From Pseudomonas sp. Seg1 (GTDB lineage: Bacteria; Pseudomonadota; Gammaproteobacteria; Pseudomonadales; Pseudomonadaceae), in the NCBI RefSeq assembly GCF_018326005.1, contig NZ_AP021903.1, forward strand, positions 932,001 through 996,000: 64,000 nt of DNA. Reading direction: 5' to 3'. Shown here in pieces: positions 35,443 through 44,572 of this stretch (position 1 is its first letter; every line of letters starts with the position of its first letter). The position numbers and the translations under genes were made by a program. Under the pieces are notes generated by a model, which did not search any database, was not told the origin of the DNA, and worked only from the letters and a program-made list of their open reading frames with translations.

Positions 35443-35487
35443 ACAGGGATTTGTCCCTGGCCTGTTGAAGCTGTTTCCCTGAAACAG
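35443..35487 (+). promoter_or_regulatory. Hairpins in the rpsO leader
   Basis: Two clean stems, CAGGGA-TTTG-TCCCTG (35444-35459) and CTGTTTC-CCT-GAAACAG (35471-35487), lie in the 142-bp leader before rpsO. S15 represses its own mRNA through leader structures in several bacteria, so this is a candidate autoregulatory site. Pseudoknot formation was not established. Confidence 0.4.
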
Positions 35488-35510
35488 TTTCCTGATAAAA
35501 GGATTGCCTC

Positions 35511-35780
35511 ATGGCTCTCGACGTTCAAGAAAAAGCTCAAATCGTTGCTGACTACCAGCAAGCTGTTGGTGACACTGGTTCGCCAGAAGTGCAAGTTGCA
35601 CTGCTGACCCACAACATCAACAAACTGCAAGGTCACTTCAAGGCCAACGGTAAAGATCACCACTCCCGTCGTGGTCTGATCCGCATGGTAAACCAGCGCC
35701 GTAAGCTGCTGGACTACCTGAAAGGCAAGGATCTGGGTCGTTATCAGACTCTGATCGGTCGCCTGGGTCTGCGTCGCTAA
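35511..35780 (+). CDS. rpsO: 30S ribosomal protein S15
   Basis: An 89-residue protein, the exact family length, with the conserved [14 protein letters not shown] and [22 protein letters not shown] segments (the second quoted in part across residues 48-68). It binds 16S rRNA at the central junction. Strong ribosome site AAAAGGA lies upstream. pnp follows after 194 bp. Confidence 0.98.
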   Translation: MALDVQEKAQIVADYQQAVGDTGSPEVQVALLTHNINKLQGHFKANGKDHHSRRGLIRMVNQRRKLLDYLKGKDLGRYQTLIGRLGLRR

Positions 35781-35974
35781 TCAGCGATTGCGCTATGAGG
35801 TTGGTTGTCTGTCAGACGTCAGCGGTTTTCCGCCGGCGCCTTGCAGGCTCCCAGCCTCAAGTTTTATCTGGATACAAGTTTTACCCTGGACAGGCGTTGG
35901 GCCGATTCCCGACATTGCCCAAGAATTTCGCAAGAAACCAGTTCCCCCAAGAGCCACAAAGAAGGTAGGACACC

Positions 35975-38080
35975 GTGAACCCGGTAATCAAAAAATTCCA
36001 GTTCGGTCAGTCGACCGTTACCCTCGAGACTGGCCGTATCGCCCGTCAGGCCTCCGGCGCAGTATTGGTCACCGTTGACGACGACGTCAGCGTATTGGTG
36101 ACCGTCGTTGGTGCCAAGCAAGCCGATCCTGGCAAGGGCTTCTTCCCTCTGTCCGTTCACTACCAGGAAAAGACTTACGCTGCCGGTAAGATCCCTGGCG
36201 GTTTCTTCAAGCGTGAAGGCCGTCCTTCCGAGAAAGAAACCCTGACTTCCCGACTGATCGACCGTCCGATCCGTCCGCTGTTCCCAGAAGGTTTCATGAA
36301 CGAAGTGCAGGTTGTCTGCACCGTCGTTTCCACCAGCAAGAAAACCGATCCGGACATCGCTGCGATGATCGGTACCTCGGCCGCCCTGGCCATCTCGGGT
36401 ATTCCGTTCGACGGTCCGATCGGCGCCGCTCGTGTTGCTTTCCACGAAAGCACCGGCTACCTGCTGAACCCGACTTACGAGCAGCAAGCTGCTTCGAGCC
36501 TGGACATGGTCGTTGCCGGTACTTCGGACGCTGTGCTGATGGTTGAATCGGAAGCCAAAGAGCTGACCGAAGACCAGATGCTGGGCGCGGTACTGTTTGC
36601 TCACGACGAGTTCCAGGTTGTGATCAACGCCGTTAAAGAACTGGCTGCCGAAGCCGCCAAGCCAACCTGGAACTGGGCTCCGGCTCCAGAAGCCACCGAA
36701 CTGCTGGGCGCTATCCGTGCCGAGTTCGGCGACGCGATTTCCCAGGCTTACACCATCACCATCAAGGCCGACCGTTACGCTCGCCTGGGTGAGTTGAAGG
36801 ATCAGGTTGTAGCCAAACTTTCTGGCGAAGAAGGCCAACCGACTTCCGCTGAAGTCAAAGCTGCTTTCGGCGAAATCGAATACCGCACCGTTCGCGAAAA
36901 CATCGTTAACGGCAAGCCACGTATCGACGGTCGCGACACCAAAACCGTACGTCCGCTGAACATCGAAGTCGGCGTTCTGCCGAAGACTCACGGTTCGGCG
37001 CTGTTCACCCGTGGTGAAACCCAGGCTCTGGTCGTTGCAACTCTGGGCACCGCCCGTGACGCACAACTGCTGGACACCCTGGAAGGCGAGAAAAAAGACC
37101 CATTCATGCTGCACTACAACTTCCCTCCGTTCTCGGTAGGTGAGTGTGGTCGCATGGGTGGTGCTGGCCGTCGCGAAATCGGTCACGGCCGTCTGGCCCG
37201 TCGTTCGGTTTCGGCCATGCTGCCTGCCGCTGACGTGTTCCCGTACACCATCCGCGTGGTTTCGGAAATTACCGAATCCAACGGTTCGAGCTCGATGGCT
37301 TCCGTTTGCGGTGCTTCCCTGGCCCTGATGGATGCTGGTGTGCCGATGAAGGCGCCGGTTGCCGGTATCGCCATGGGTCTGGTTAAAGAAGGCGAGAAGT
37401 TCGCCGTCCTGACCGACATCCTCGGTGACGAAGACCACCTGGGCGACATGGACTTCAAAGTAGCCGGTACCGCCAAAGGCGTTACTGCGCTGCAGATGGA
37501 CATCAAGATCAAGGGCATCACCGAAGAAATCATGGAAATCGCTCTGGGCCAAGCCCTGGAAGCGCGCCTGAACATCCTCGGTCAGATGAACCAGATCATC
37601 GGTCAGTCGCGTACCGAACTGTCGGCCAACGCTCCGACCATGATCGCGATGAAGATCGACACCGACAAAATCCGTGATGTTATCGGTAAAGGTGGCGCGA
37701 CCATCCGTGCGATCTGCGAAGAAACCAAGGCTTCGATCGACATCGAAGACGACGGTTCGATCAAGATCTTCGGCGAAACCAAGGAAGCTGCAGAAGCTGC
37801 TCGTCAGCGCGTTCTGGGTATCACCGCTGAAGCCGAGATCGGCAAGATCTACGTCGGCAAGGTTGAGCGCATCGTCGACTTCGGCGCATTCGTCAACATC
37901 CTGCCGGGCAAGGACGGTCTGGTGCACATCTCGATGCTGAGCGACGCTCGCGTAGAGAAAGTGACCGACATCCTGAAAGAAGGCCAGGAAGTGGAAGTGC
38001 TGGTACTGGACGTGGACAACCGCGGCCGTATCAAGCTGTCCATCAAAGACGTGGCAGCGGCCAAGGCTTCGGGCGTTTAA
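35975..38080 (+). CDS. pnp: Polyribonucleotide nucleotidyltransferase
   Basis: A 701-residue 3'-5' phosphorolytic exoribonuclease and degradosome partner. Two RNase PH domains (about 1-230 and 310-540) flank a helical linker, followed by KH (KGGATIRA near 568) and S1 (near 620-690) domains. Translation starts at GTG 35975. The 194-bp rpsO-pnp spacer contains several GC-rich short hairpins and no ORF; in E. coli the equivalent region holds an RNase III site used for autoregulation, but I cannot confirm one here. Confidence 0.98.
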   Translation: MNPVIKKFQFGQSTVTLETGRIARQASGAVLVTVDDDVSVLVTVVGAKQADPGKGFFPLSVHYQEKTYAAGKIPGGFFKREGRPSEKETLTSRLIDRPIRPLFPEGFMNEVQVVCTVVSTSKKTDPDIAAMIGTSAALAISGIPFDGPIGAARVAFHESTGYLLNPTYEQQAASSLDMVVAGTSDAVLMVESEAKELTEDQMLGAVLFAHDEFQVVINAVKELAAEAAKPTWNWAPAPEATELLGAIRAEFGDAISQAYTITIKADRYARLGELKDQVVAKLSGEEGQPTSAEVKAAFGEIEYRTVRENIVNGKPRIDGRDTKTVRPLNIEVGVLPKTHGSALFTRGETQALVVATLGTARDAQLLDTLEGEKKDPFMLHYNFPPFSVGECGRMGGAGRREIGHGRLARRSVSAMLPAADVFPYTIRVVSEITESNGSSSMASVCGASLALMDAGVPMKAPVAGIAMGLVKEGEKFAVLTDILGDEDHLGDMDFKVAGTAKGVTALQMDIKIKGITEEIMEIALGQALEARLNILGQMNQIIGQSRTELSANAPTMIAMKIDTDKIRDVIGKGGATIRAICEETKASIDIEDDGSIKIFGETKEAAEAARQRVLGITAEAEIGKIYVGKVERIVDFGAFVNILPGKDGLVHISMLSDARVEKVTDILKEGQEVEVLVLDVDNRGRIKLSIKDVAAAKASGV

Positions 38081-38103
38081 TCACCCCAAAGCGTTAGCGC
38101 AAT

Positions 38104-38141
38104 AAAAATGCCCCGCCGTGAAAACGGCGGGGCATTTTTTT
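38104..38141 (+). terminator. Terminator after pnp
   Basis: An 11-bp GC-rich stem (ATGCCCCGCCG/CGGCGGGGCAT) with a TGAAAA loop and seven T residues. It ends the nusA-pnp cluster. Confidence 0.95.
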
Positions 38142-38209
38142 GCCTGCGAAATATCGAGACATTCTGCGAAGTTGCCGGACTTCAATACCGGTGCTAGGTT
38201 TAGCCCACC

Positions 38210-38285
38210 GCCCGTGTAGCTCAGCCGGTAGAGCAGCGCACTCGTAACGCGAAGGTCGCAGGTTCGATTCCTGTCTCGGGCACCA
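38210..38285 (+). tRNA. thrW: tRNA-Thr(CGT)
   Basis: A 76-base tRNA with encoded CCA, D-arm GCTC/GAGC, T-arm GCAGG-TTCGATT-CCTGT and anticodon loop CTCGTAA (anticodon CGT). Two oddities are visible: U6-U67 do not pair in the acceptor stem, and A31-C39 is a mismatch at the top of the anticodon loop. The rest folds well and resembles E. coli thrW. Confidence 0.92.
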
Positions 38286-38291
38286 CTTCCC

Positions 38292-38795
38292 TTATTTCAC
38301 TTTACGGCTCAGATCCTCGACGGTGCGTTTGAGCTGATCCATCGCCCGATCCTGATCGTTTATTTTCTGCTTCAGATTCGAAATCTCGCTGCTGTTCGAG
38401 TTGGAACTGGAACCACTGTTGCGCTTGAGGTCTTCGACCTGGCGGCTGAGCGTATCGAGCTGGCGGTCCTGTTCCTTGACCTTGTTCTTCAGATCTTCGA
38501 CTTCTCTGCCATTGGAGCTTGAGCTGGAACCGCTGCTGCGCTTGAACTCTTCAATCTGACGCGACTGCTCATTAACGGTGTCGCGCATCTTCTTCAGTTC
38601 ATCGACACCGATTCCGCTTCTGATCACCACCTCTTTGCCGTAGTCGTTGTGTATGGCGGTAATCTGATCGCCGTAGGAAGGGCTGCTGTTACTCAGTTCA
38701 ATTGCCATTGCAGTTGCTGGCAGGGCCAGTGTGCCCAGCAGGGCGGTCAGAGCGGTGGCGGAGACAACAGAAGAAATCTTCGAAAAGCTGCGCAT
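38292..38795 (-). CDS. Secreted repeat-built coiled-coil protein
   Basis: A 167-residue protein I do not recognise. A signal peptide (residues 1-31, ending ATAMA) is followed by a short globular part and then three successive units of a heptad-like helix (around residues 66-85, 98-126 and 137-167) separated by Ser/Asn-rich linkers (SSGSSSSSNG, NSGSSSNSNS). The helices share EVEDLK/EISNLK and DRQLDTL/DRAMDQL patterns, so the gene grew by internal duplication. It looks like a periplasmic or surface oligomer. The ATG at 38795 is preferred; an upstream extension in frame lacks sense as a signal peptide. Confidence 0.75.
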   Translation of the reverse strand: MRSFSKISSVVSATALTALLGTLALPATAMAIELSNSSPSYGDQITAIHNDYGKEVVIRSGIGVDELKKMRDTVNEQSRQIEEFKRSSGSSSSSNGREVEDLKNKVKEQDRQLDTLSRQVEDLKRNSGSSSNSNSSEISNLKQKINDQDRAMDQLKRTVEDLSRKVK

Positions 38796-39071
38796 CACTG
38801 GTTTTCCTTGTGAACAGCAAGAGTAAGTGCCGACATGGCACATCGCTATGACTCAAAATCCGGATTTATGTTCCGCAGGTCAGCTTTTTGTGAGAGAGAT
38901 GTAAAGAGCCGTGTAATTCGTCATGCAAACGTCCTATATTCGGTGCCTGCATGAGCATCGCCCAGCAGTTTTCAGATGATCCCGAATGGTTCCGAAGGCC
39001 GGTCAATCCGCGTCAGAGAGATCCTTGATGATCCAGATCCATCCTCCATTCCTATGATCAGCGAGAATGCC

Positions 39072-39371
39072 ATGACCGAATTAACTCAAGAGCAACGTCA
39101 CGAACTAGCGCTGGAAAAGTACGTTCTGGACGTACCGGAGCTGAAAGAAGAGATCAAGGACCTGAGTCCTGATGATCAGAAAGACCAGATCCAGTGGGCA
39201 TTCGAGGACGAAGCCGAAGCCCAGGGCTTGCAGCCGTGGGAACTGACGCTCAAGTACACCAGCACTCCTGAGGAGTTCGAGGCTCAGCGTCTTGTACTGC
39301 ACAAGGAGGCGGCCGAAGTGTTGGGCGTCGAGTGGCAAGAGTACTGCGAGATGAACAATCTCGTCGTTTGA
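39072..39371 (+). CDS. Small acidic protein, DUF6388-like
   Basis: A 99-residue acidic, cytoplasmic-looking protein starting MTELTQEQRHELALEKYVLD. It resembles a small Pseudomonas-restricted family that I believe is DUF6388, of unknown function; the family name is from memory. The frame is open upstream to 38976 with another ATG at 39054, so the start is not certain. It is flanked by the coiled-coil gene (divergent) and nadC (convergent). Confidence 0.7.
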   Translation: MTELTQEQRHELALEKYVLDVPELKEEIKDLSPDDQKDQIQWAFEDEAEAQGLQPWELTLKYTSTPEEFEAQRLVLHKEAAEVLGVEWQEYCEMNNLVV

Positions 39372-39375
39372 CGAG

Positions 39376-39452
39376 AGCTGCAAGCTTCAAGCCGCAAGCT
39401 ACAAGTCAAAGCAGAACCGTTTGGCTTGCAGCTTGTAGCTTGAAACTTGCCG
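39376..39452. repeat. Inverted repeat between DUF6388-like gene and nadC
   Basis: CAAGCTACAAG (39395-39405) and CTTGTAGCTTG (39432-39442) are exact reverse complements, set in a longer imperfect AAGCTTCAAG-rich context. This AAGCT-CAAG type of repeat is common between convergent pseudomonad genes and may act as a terminator. Confidence 0.75.
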
Positions 39453-39459
39453 CTGCTGT

Positions 39460-40308
39460 TTAAAGGCTCAGACGCATCGACAGATCCACCGCCTTCACAT
39501 CCTTGGTCATCGCACCGATCGAGATGTAATCCACCCCGGTCTCGGCGATTGGTAGCAGAGTGCTTTCGTTGATGCCGCCGCTGGCTTCCAGTTTGGCTTT
39601 GCCGCCGTTGAGGCGAACGGCTTCGCGCATGTCGTCCAGGCTCAGCTCGTCGAGCATGATGATATCGGCGCCGGCTGCCAGCGCTTCCTTCAGCTCCTCC
39701 AGGCTCTCCACTTCGACCTCCACCGGTTTACCCGGCGCGATCTTGTGCGCGGCAGCGATGGCCTGGGCGATGCCTCCGCTGGCGGCGATGTGGTTTTCCT
39801 TGATCAGGAACGCATCGTAGAGGCCGATGCGGTGGTTGTGGCAACCGCCGCAGGTCACCGCGTATTTCTGCGCCAGACGAAGGCCCGGCAGGGTTTTACG
39901 GGTATCGAGCAGCTTGACCTGAGTCGTCCCGACGAAGTCAGCCAGGTACTGCGCGCGCGTGGCCACGCCAGACAGCAGTTGCAGGAAATTCAGCGCGCTG
40001 CGTTCACCGGTCAGCAGTGAGCGGGCCGGCCCTTCCAGATGAAACAGCGGCTGATTCGGTTTGACCCGTTCGCCATCAACCACTTGCCAATGCACCGCGA
40101 CCCGCGGATCCAGCTGACGAAACACGGCATCGACCCACGCCGTGCCGCAGATGACGGCTGCATCGCGAGTGATGATGGTGGCTTTGGCCAGACGTTCGGC
40201 AGGAATCAATTGTGCGGTGATGTCGCCGCTGCCGATGTCTTCGAGCAACGCACGGCGCACGTTGGCTTCGATTTCGGCGGTCAAATCGGCGAGACGTAGA
40301 TTCGGCAT
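39460..40308 (-). CDS. nadC: Nicotinate-nucleotide pyrophosphorylase
   Basis: A 282-residue quinolinate phosphoribosyltransferase of NAD synthesis. The family core [18 protein letters not shown] and [20 protein letters not shown] (quoted in part, about residues 138-175) carry the substrate-binding Arg, His and Lys residues. The ATG at 40308 gives the normal length; the 28 upstream in-frame residues do not fit the family. It is divergent from the DUF1631 gene. Confidence 0.97.
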   Translation of the reverse strand: MPNLRLADLTAEIEANVRRALLEDIGSGDITAQLIPAERLAKATIITRDAAVICGTAWVDAVFRQLDPRVAVHWQVVDGERVKPNQPLFHLEGPARSLLTGERSALNFLQLLSGVATRAQYLADFVGTTQVKLLDTRKTLPGLRLAQKYAVTCGGCHNHRIGLYDAFLIKENHIAASGGIAQAIAAAHKIAPGKPVEVEVESLEELKEALAAGADIIMLDELSLDDMREAVRLNGGKAKLEASGGINESTLLPIAETGVDYISIGAMTKDVKAVDLSMRLSL

Positions 40309-40513
40309 AACGGGCTCCACAAACAAAGTGATTCGATTATAGGGGCATGGCACGAACCAACCCAAGGTGAGAACTCGCGTGCTTGACTGCATCTGGTCGA
40401 TTTTCTTTGAGTAAACGTGCTTCAGGCGCGGTCATTGGAGGATGGCCGGGCATAGGGGAAACCCTGACGCCTCTGGCGTAGGGGATAACTTTTACAAGAT
40501 AATTCGCCGCGCA

Positions 40514-40536
40514 TTTGACGTCATAGGTTTGACGTC
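40514..40536 (+). promoter_or_regulatory. Direct repeat TTTGACGTC in the nadC/DUF1631 gap
   Basis: TTTGACGTC occurs twice with a 14-bp period about 90-110 bp before the DUF1631 start. This could be a regulator site or an overlapping -35 element (TTGACG). The rest of the 317-bp gap shows no ORF or terminator. Confidence 0.35.
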
Positions 40537-40625
40537 TGTGATGGCCAGAATCATTGATATCTGTGCAAGCCCGCTTTCACAGGGATTTGTGTCGATCAGA
40601 AGAATCACCGTTCCAGGAGGCTTGG

Positions 40626-42812
40626 ATGCACAACGACGGGAAAGTAGTGCCTTTGCACAAGGCCGCTACGGATCAGGCGAATCACTCGCCGCTCGCCCGC
40701 CTGCCTGTGATTCTGCTTCAGGTTCGCGACAAGGCCGCTCAACAGTTACGGCACGGCTTGCAGGAGCTGTTTGATAACGCCGACGACACTTTGTTTGAAA
40801 TGGCTGACCGGGCGCGCAACGACGTCGAGCAGAACATCTTTTTCGAAGCCATGCGCGACCTGCGCCTCAAGCGCAAAAACATCGAGCGCGGTTTTCTCGA
40901 ACAATACTTCGAGGCCTTTGTCGGCCTCACACAATACGATCCCGTTCACAACACGCTGCCGCGTCCGTTGATGTATGAAGAATCGGCTCCACGCACCGAT
41001 GACATGGAGCGCAACGTGGCGGTGGAGACCATGGTCGGCCGCGTGCTCAAGCGTGATGGCTTCGCCCTCGATCAATTGACCGCACGACTTGGCGCCTTGC
41101 TCGGCAGTACGCTTGATGATCAGCACAACCCGCTCGGCCCGGCGCTGCTCTGTGAGTATTTCCTCCAGGCCGGACGCAACCTGGGCGTCGAGATCAAGGT
41201 CAAGTTGATCCTGCTCAAACTGTTCGAGCGCTATGTGCTGGCCGACACTGAGCAACTGTATGCCGAAGCCAATCAACTGCTCAGCGCCACCGGTGTGCTG
41301 CCCGAGCTGAAACCGGCTCCGGCACGGCGCGCGATTGATCGCGCGGCCGCCGCCATCAATCGCGAAGAAAGCGATGACCCGGCGCCAGCCGACGAAGGTG
41401 TGCAGGAAGTCTTCGCCGCGTTGCAGGAGTTGTTGTTGCACGTGCGCGGCAGTGTCGCGCCAACCCTCGAAACGAGCGCCGCCGCCCAGCCGATCACCAC
41501 CCGCGACCTGCTGCGCCTGCTCTCGCACTTGCAGCAATATGTGCCGGCGCTGGCGGCGCAGGACGACTTTGATCTGCGCAATCAGCTCGAACAATTGCTG
41601 ACGCGGGTCAGCGTCAAAAGTGGCAAGTCACGAATCGTCGGTGGTACAGACGAAGACGTGATCAACCTGATCGCCATGGTCTTCGACTGCATCCTCGAAG
41701 ATCACAATGTGCCGGACTCGCTCAAGGCACTGATCGCCCGCTTGCAGATCCCGATGCTCAAGGTCGCGGTGCTCGATAAAAGTTTCTTCAGTCGCAGCAG
41801 TCACCCGGCGCGGCGCCTGCTCAATGAAATCGCCGATGCGGCCATGGGCTGGGGCGACTGCGACGGCGAGACGCGTGACGGCCTTTATCTGCGCATCGAG
41901 CAAGTGGTGCAGCGCCTGCTCACCGATTTTGTCGATGACCCGGCGATTTTTTCCGAGCTGCTCGCCGACTTTCTCGCCTTCACTAGCGATGAGCGTCGCC
42001 GCAGCGAATTGCTCGAACAGCGGCTGCGTGATGCCGAAGAGGGGCGGGCGAAAACCGAGCTGGCGCGGCGGCGGGTCGAGCTGGCGTTGAATCAGGCGCT
42101 GTTGGGCAAAGTCCTGCCACCGTCAGTCGTGACATTTGTACAGGACGCCTGGAGCAAGGTGTTGCTGCTGACCTGCCTCAAGCATGGCGACCAGTCCGCC
42201 GAGTGGCAGGCCGATGTGCAGACCATGGAACAATTGGTCTGGAGTGTGCAGCGTCATGCCGACCCGGACGCCGGTATGCGTTTGCTGGCGCTGGTGCCGG
42301 GTTTGCTCAAGTCGCTGCGTGATGGCTTGAGCAGTTCGGCATTCGATCCATTTGCGACCAGTGAATTCTTCAGTGAACTGGAAGCGCTGCATGTGTGCGT
42401 GCTGGAGCCGTCCACCCAGGCCGACGCGTCTACGTCGACGCCAATGATCGAGGTGTCGCAGCAGATCGTATTGCAGGCAGCCGAAGAGGGCGCGATGGCG
42501 CCGGGGGCGGCGCGTCTGGCGCATGACGGTGCGGGCCTGCAACAGGTCGATCAATTGCGTGTGGGCAGTTGGGTTGCGTTTCAGGAAGACGATGAAAACA
42601 CCCTGCGCTGCAAATTGGCGGCGATCATCGAGGCCACCGGCAAATACGTGTTTGTCGACCGCACCGGGATGAAAGTGCGGGAGCGCAGCCGTATCGGTCT
42701 GGCCCTTGAGTTCCAGCGTGGTGCGGTGCGTGCGCTGGATGACACCTTGCTGTTCGACCGTGCGCTGGAGTCGGTGCTGGGCAATCTGCGACGACTCAAT
42801 CGCGCCAAGTGA
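40626..42812 (+). CDS. DUF1631 family protein
   Basis: A 728-residue, mostly helical protein matching the DUF1631 group, which is sometimes mislabelled thymidine phosphorylase. No catalytic motif is visible. Residues about 640-700 (LRVGSWVAFQEDDENTLRCKL onward, ending RIGLALEF) look like a small beta barrel of PilZ type, but the c-di-GMP-binding Arg and D/NxSxxG motifs are missing. The ATG at 40626 is set by an excellent AGGAGG at 40614. Its place between nadC and ampD is conserved in pseudomonads as I recall. Function unknown. Confidence 0.85.
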   Translation: MHNDGKVVPLHKAATDQANHSPLARLPVILLQVRDKAAQQLRHGLQELFDNADDTLFEMADRARNDVEQNIFFEAMRDLRLKRKNIERGFLEQYFEAFVGLTQYDPVHNTLPRPLMYEESAPRTDDMERNVAVETMVGRVLKRDGFALDQLTARLGALLGSTLDDQHNPLGPALLCEYFLQAGRNLGVEIKVKLILLKLFERYVLADTEQLYAEANQLLSATGVLPELKPAPARRAIDRAAAAINREESDDPAPADEGVQEVFAALQELLLHVRGSVAPTLETSAAAQPITTRDLLRLLSHLQQYVPALAAQDDFDLRNQLEQLLTRVSVKSGKSRIVGGTDEDVINLIAMVFDCILEDHNVPDSLKALIARLQIPMLKVAVLDKSFFSRSSHPARRLLNEIADAAMGWGDCDGETRDGLYLRIEQVVQRLLTDFVDDPAIFSELLADFLAFTSDERRRSELLEQRLRDAEEGRAKTELARRRVELALNQALLGKVLPPSVVTFVQDAWSKVLLLTCLKHGDQSAEWQADVQTMEQLVWSVQRHADPDAGMRLLALVPGLLKSLRDGLSSSAFDPFATSEFFSELEALHVCVLEPSTQADASTSTPMIEVSQQIVLQAAEEGAMAPGAARLAHDGAGLQQVDQLRVGSWVAFQEDDENTLRCKLAAIIEATGKYVFVDRTGMKVRERSRIGLALEFQRGAVRALDDTLLFDRALESVLGNLRRLNRAK

Positions 42813-42876
42813 TCGCGCGGCAGGGGGCGATCACGGCATACTGGGCGCCAACACAGTCGGCGTTGAAGGAATCGGT

Positions 42877-43437
42877 ATGCAGTTGGATCCCGCTAGCGGG
42901 TGGTGTCACGGGGTGCAGGTGTGCCCATCGCCCAACTTCAATGAACGCCCTGCGGGCGAAGTTTCCCTGTTGGTGATCCACAACATCAGCCTGCCGCCTG
43001 CGCAGTTCGCAACGGGCAAGGTGCAGGAATTTTTCCAGAATCGTCTGGATGTCACCGAACATCCCTACTTTGCAGGGATTGCCGACCTACGGGTCTCGGC
43101 GCATTTTCTGATCGAACGTGACGGCAGCGTCACCCAGTTTGTCTCCTGTCTTGAACGGGCGTGGCATGCCGGCGTGTCGGTTTTCGATGGACGGGAAACC
43201 TGTAACGATTTTTCCGTGGGCATCGAGCTCGAAGGCACCGATGATCTGCCGTTCACCGACGCGCAGTATCAGGCGTTGACGGCGCTGACACGCCAGTTGC
43301 AAAAAGCATTTCCGGCTATCACCGGCGCGCGCATTTGCGGGCACAGCGACATTGCACCCGGGCGCAAGACCGATCCTGGCCCGGCATTCGACTGGGCGCG
43401 TTACCGCGCAGCCCTGGCACAAGAGGAAGGACAATGA
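42877..43437 (+). CDS. ampD: 1,6-anhydro-muramyl-L-Ala amidase AmpD
   Basis: A 186-residue cytoplasmic zinc amidase of cell-wall recycling. The zinc ligands His 35 (VIHNIS), His 156 and Asp 166 (CGHSDIAPGRKTDPGPAFDW) are all present. By removing stem peptides from anhydromuropeptides it lowers the AmpR signal that induces AmpC beta-lactamase. The ATG at 42877, preceded by GAAGGA, gives the standard length. The stop overlaps ampE. Confidence 0.96.
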   Translation: MQLDPASGWCHGVQVCPSPNFNERPAGEVSLLVIHNISLPPAQFATGKVQEFFQNRLDVTEHPYFAGIADLRVSAHFLIERDGSVTQFVSCLERAWHAGVSVFDGRETCNDFSVGIELEGTDDLPFTDAQYQALTALTRQLQKAFPAITGARICGHSDIAPGRKTDPGPAFDWARYRAALAQEEGQ

Positions 43438-44273
43438 GTTTTCTGGTGTTACTGCTGGCGGTCTGGATCGAGAAGTTCTCGGCCCTGCGCCATCGGGTTC
43501 AACGCGATGGCGGATGGATCCGCGAACTGCACAAACTCGAAAGCAGCGAGCGACTGGCGACACAGCCATGGCTGGTGCTGACGATTCTGGTGCTGCTACC
43601 GGTAGCCTTGCTGGGATTGTTGCTGGTGGTGCTGGAGCCGGTGGCCTATGGCTTGCTGGCCTTGCCGGTGCATTTGCTGGTGGTGATTTACAGCCTCGGG
43701 CGTGGCGATTTGCTGGGCGGTCTCGGGCCGTTTCGCGATGCCTGGCGCCGTGAGGATCTGCAAGCAGCGGCGCATGTCGCCAAACGTGATCTGAATATCT
43801 GCGCCGACAGCGGTGAGCAATTGCTCGATCGGGTGCAGGGGCATCTGTTGTGGCAGGCCTATCAGAGTTTCTTTGCGGTGATTTTCTGGTATTTCGTGCT
43901 CGGACCGGTGGCGGCGCTGGCCTATCGCTTGTTGGCGCTGGCTGAAGAGTACGGGCAAAACCCGGCGCTGGTCGAGCGTGCTGCGCAGTTGCGCCATGCC
44001 TTCGACTGGCTGCCGGTGCGCCTGCTGGCGGCGAGTTTTGCGTTGGTCGGCAACTTCGTTGCGGTCAGTCGGGTGATGCTGCATGAGCTGCTGAACTGGA
44101 ACATCAGCGCCGCACAGCTGATCAACAAGGTCGGATTGGTCGCCGGGGAAATCCCGCCGCCGGTCGTCGGCCCGGAAGGCATCAACACTCTGGATTGCCT
44201 GTGGGAACTGCTGCTGCGCGCGGCGGTGCTGTGGTATGCCGGGTTTGCCTTGTGGACTGTTCTGATTCACTGA
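43434..44273 (+). CDS. ampE: Membrane protein AmpE
   Basis: A 279-residue inner-membrane protein with about four hydrophobic segments, including LVLTILVLLPVALLGLLLVV near residues 45-65. It matches the AmpE/CobD-CbiB-like family always found after ampD. Its role is poorly defined; it has been linked to sensing in the AmpD-AmpE cell-wall recycling system. The ATG overlaps the ampD stop as ATGA. Confidence 0.93.
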   Translation: MSFLVLLLAVWIEKFSALRHRVQRDGGWIRELHKLESSERLATQPWLVLTILVLLPVALLGLLLVVLEPVAYGLLALPVHLLVVIYSLGRGDLLGGLGPFRDAWRREDLQAAAHVAKRDLNICADSGEQLLDRVQGHLLWQAYQSFFAVIFWYFVLGPVAALAYRLLALAEEYGQNPALVERAAQLRHAFDWLPVRLLAASFALVGNFVAVSRVMLHELLNWNISAAQLINKVGLVAGEIPPPVVGPEGINTLDCLWELLLRAAVLWYAGFALWTVLIH

Positions 44274-44290
44274 TCTTTCAGTGAAACTCA

Positions 44291-44426
44291 TTGTGGTGAG
44301 GGGATTTATCTCCGATGGGCTGCGTAGCGGCCCCAAAAACCATCCTCCACGATTTATCAGATACAACGCCTATTCCGTTATTGGGGCCGCTTCGTGCCCC
44401 ATCGGGGATAAATCCCCTCGCCACAA
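44291..44426. repeat. REP doublet before the chemoreceptor gene
   Basis: TTGTGGTGAGGGGATTTATC at the left pairs with the opposite-strand GATAAATCCCCTCGCCACAA at the right, with inner GGGCTGCG / CGAAGCGGCCCC-type arms. This is an inverted REP pair of the fluorescens-group kind, filling most of the 299-bp ampE-chemoreceptor gap. Confidence 0.88.
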
Positions 44427-44572
44427 TGGTTTTGTGTTGTCCTTGCGTCGTTAACCTTAAGTTACAAAACCTCCCTCCGATTTGAGCTATACAGAGATGG
44501 CGCCCGATAGTGGCTATCTGCTGTCTCTGCGCGCCTGCCAATAAAAACAAGAAAAACCAAGGGAGACTTCCA

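Noticed and set aside
38210..38285. tRNA-Thr as an integration site of a genomic island
   Set aside because: No integrase gene and no repeated copy of the tRNA 3' end was seen nearby; flanking genes look native.
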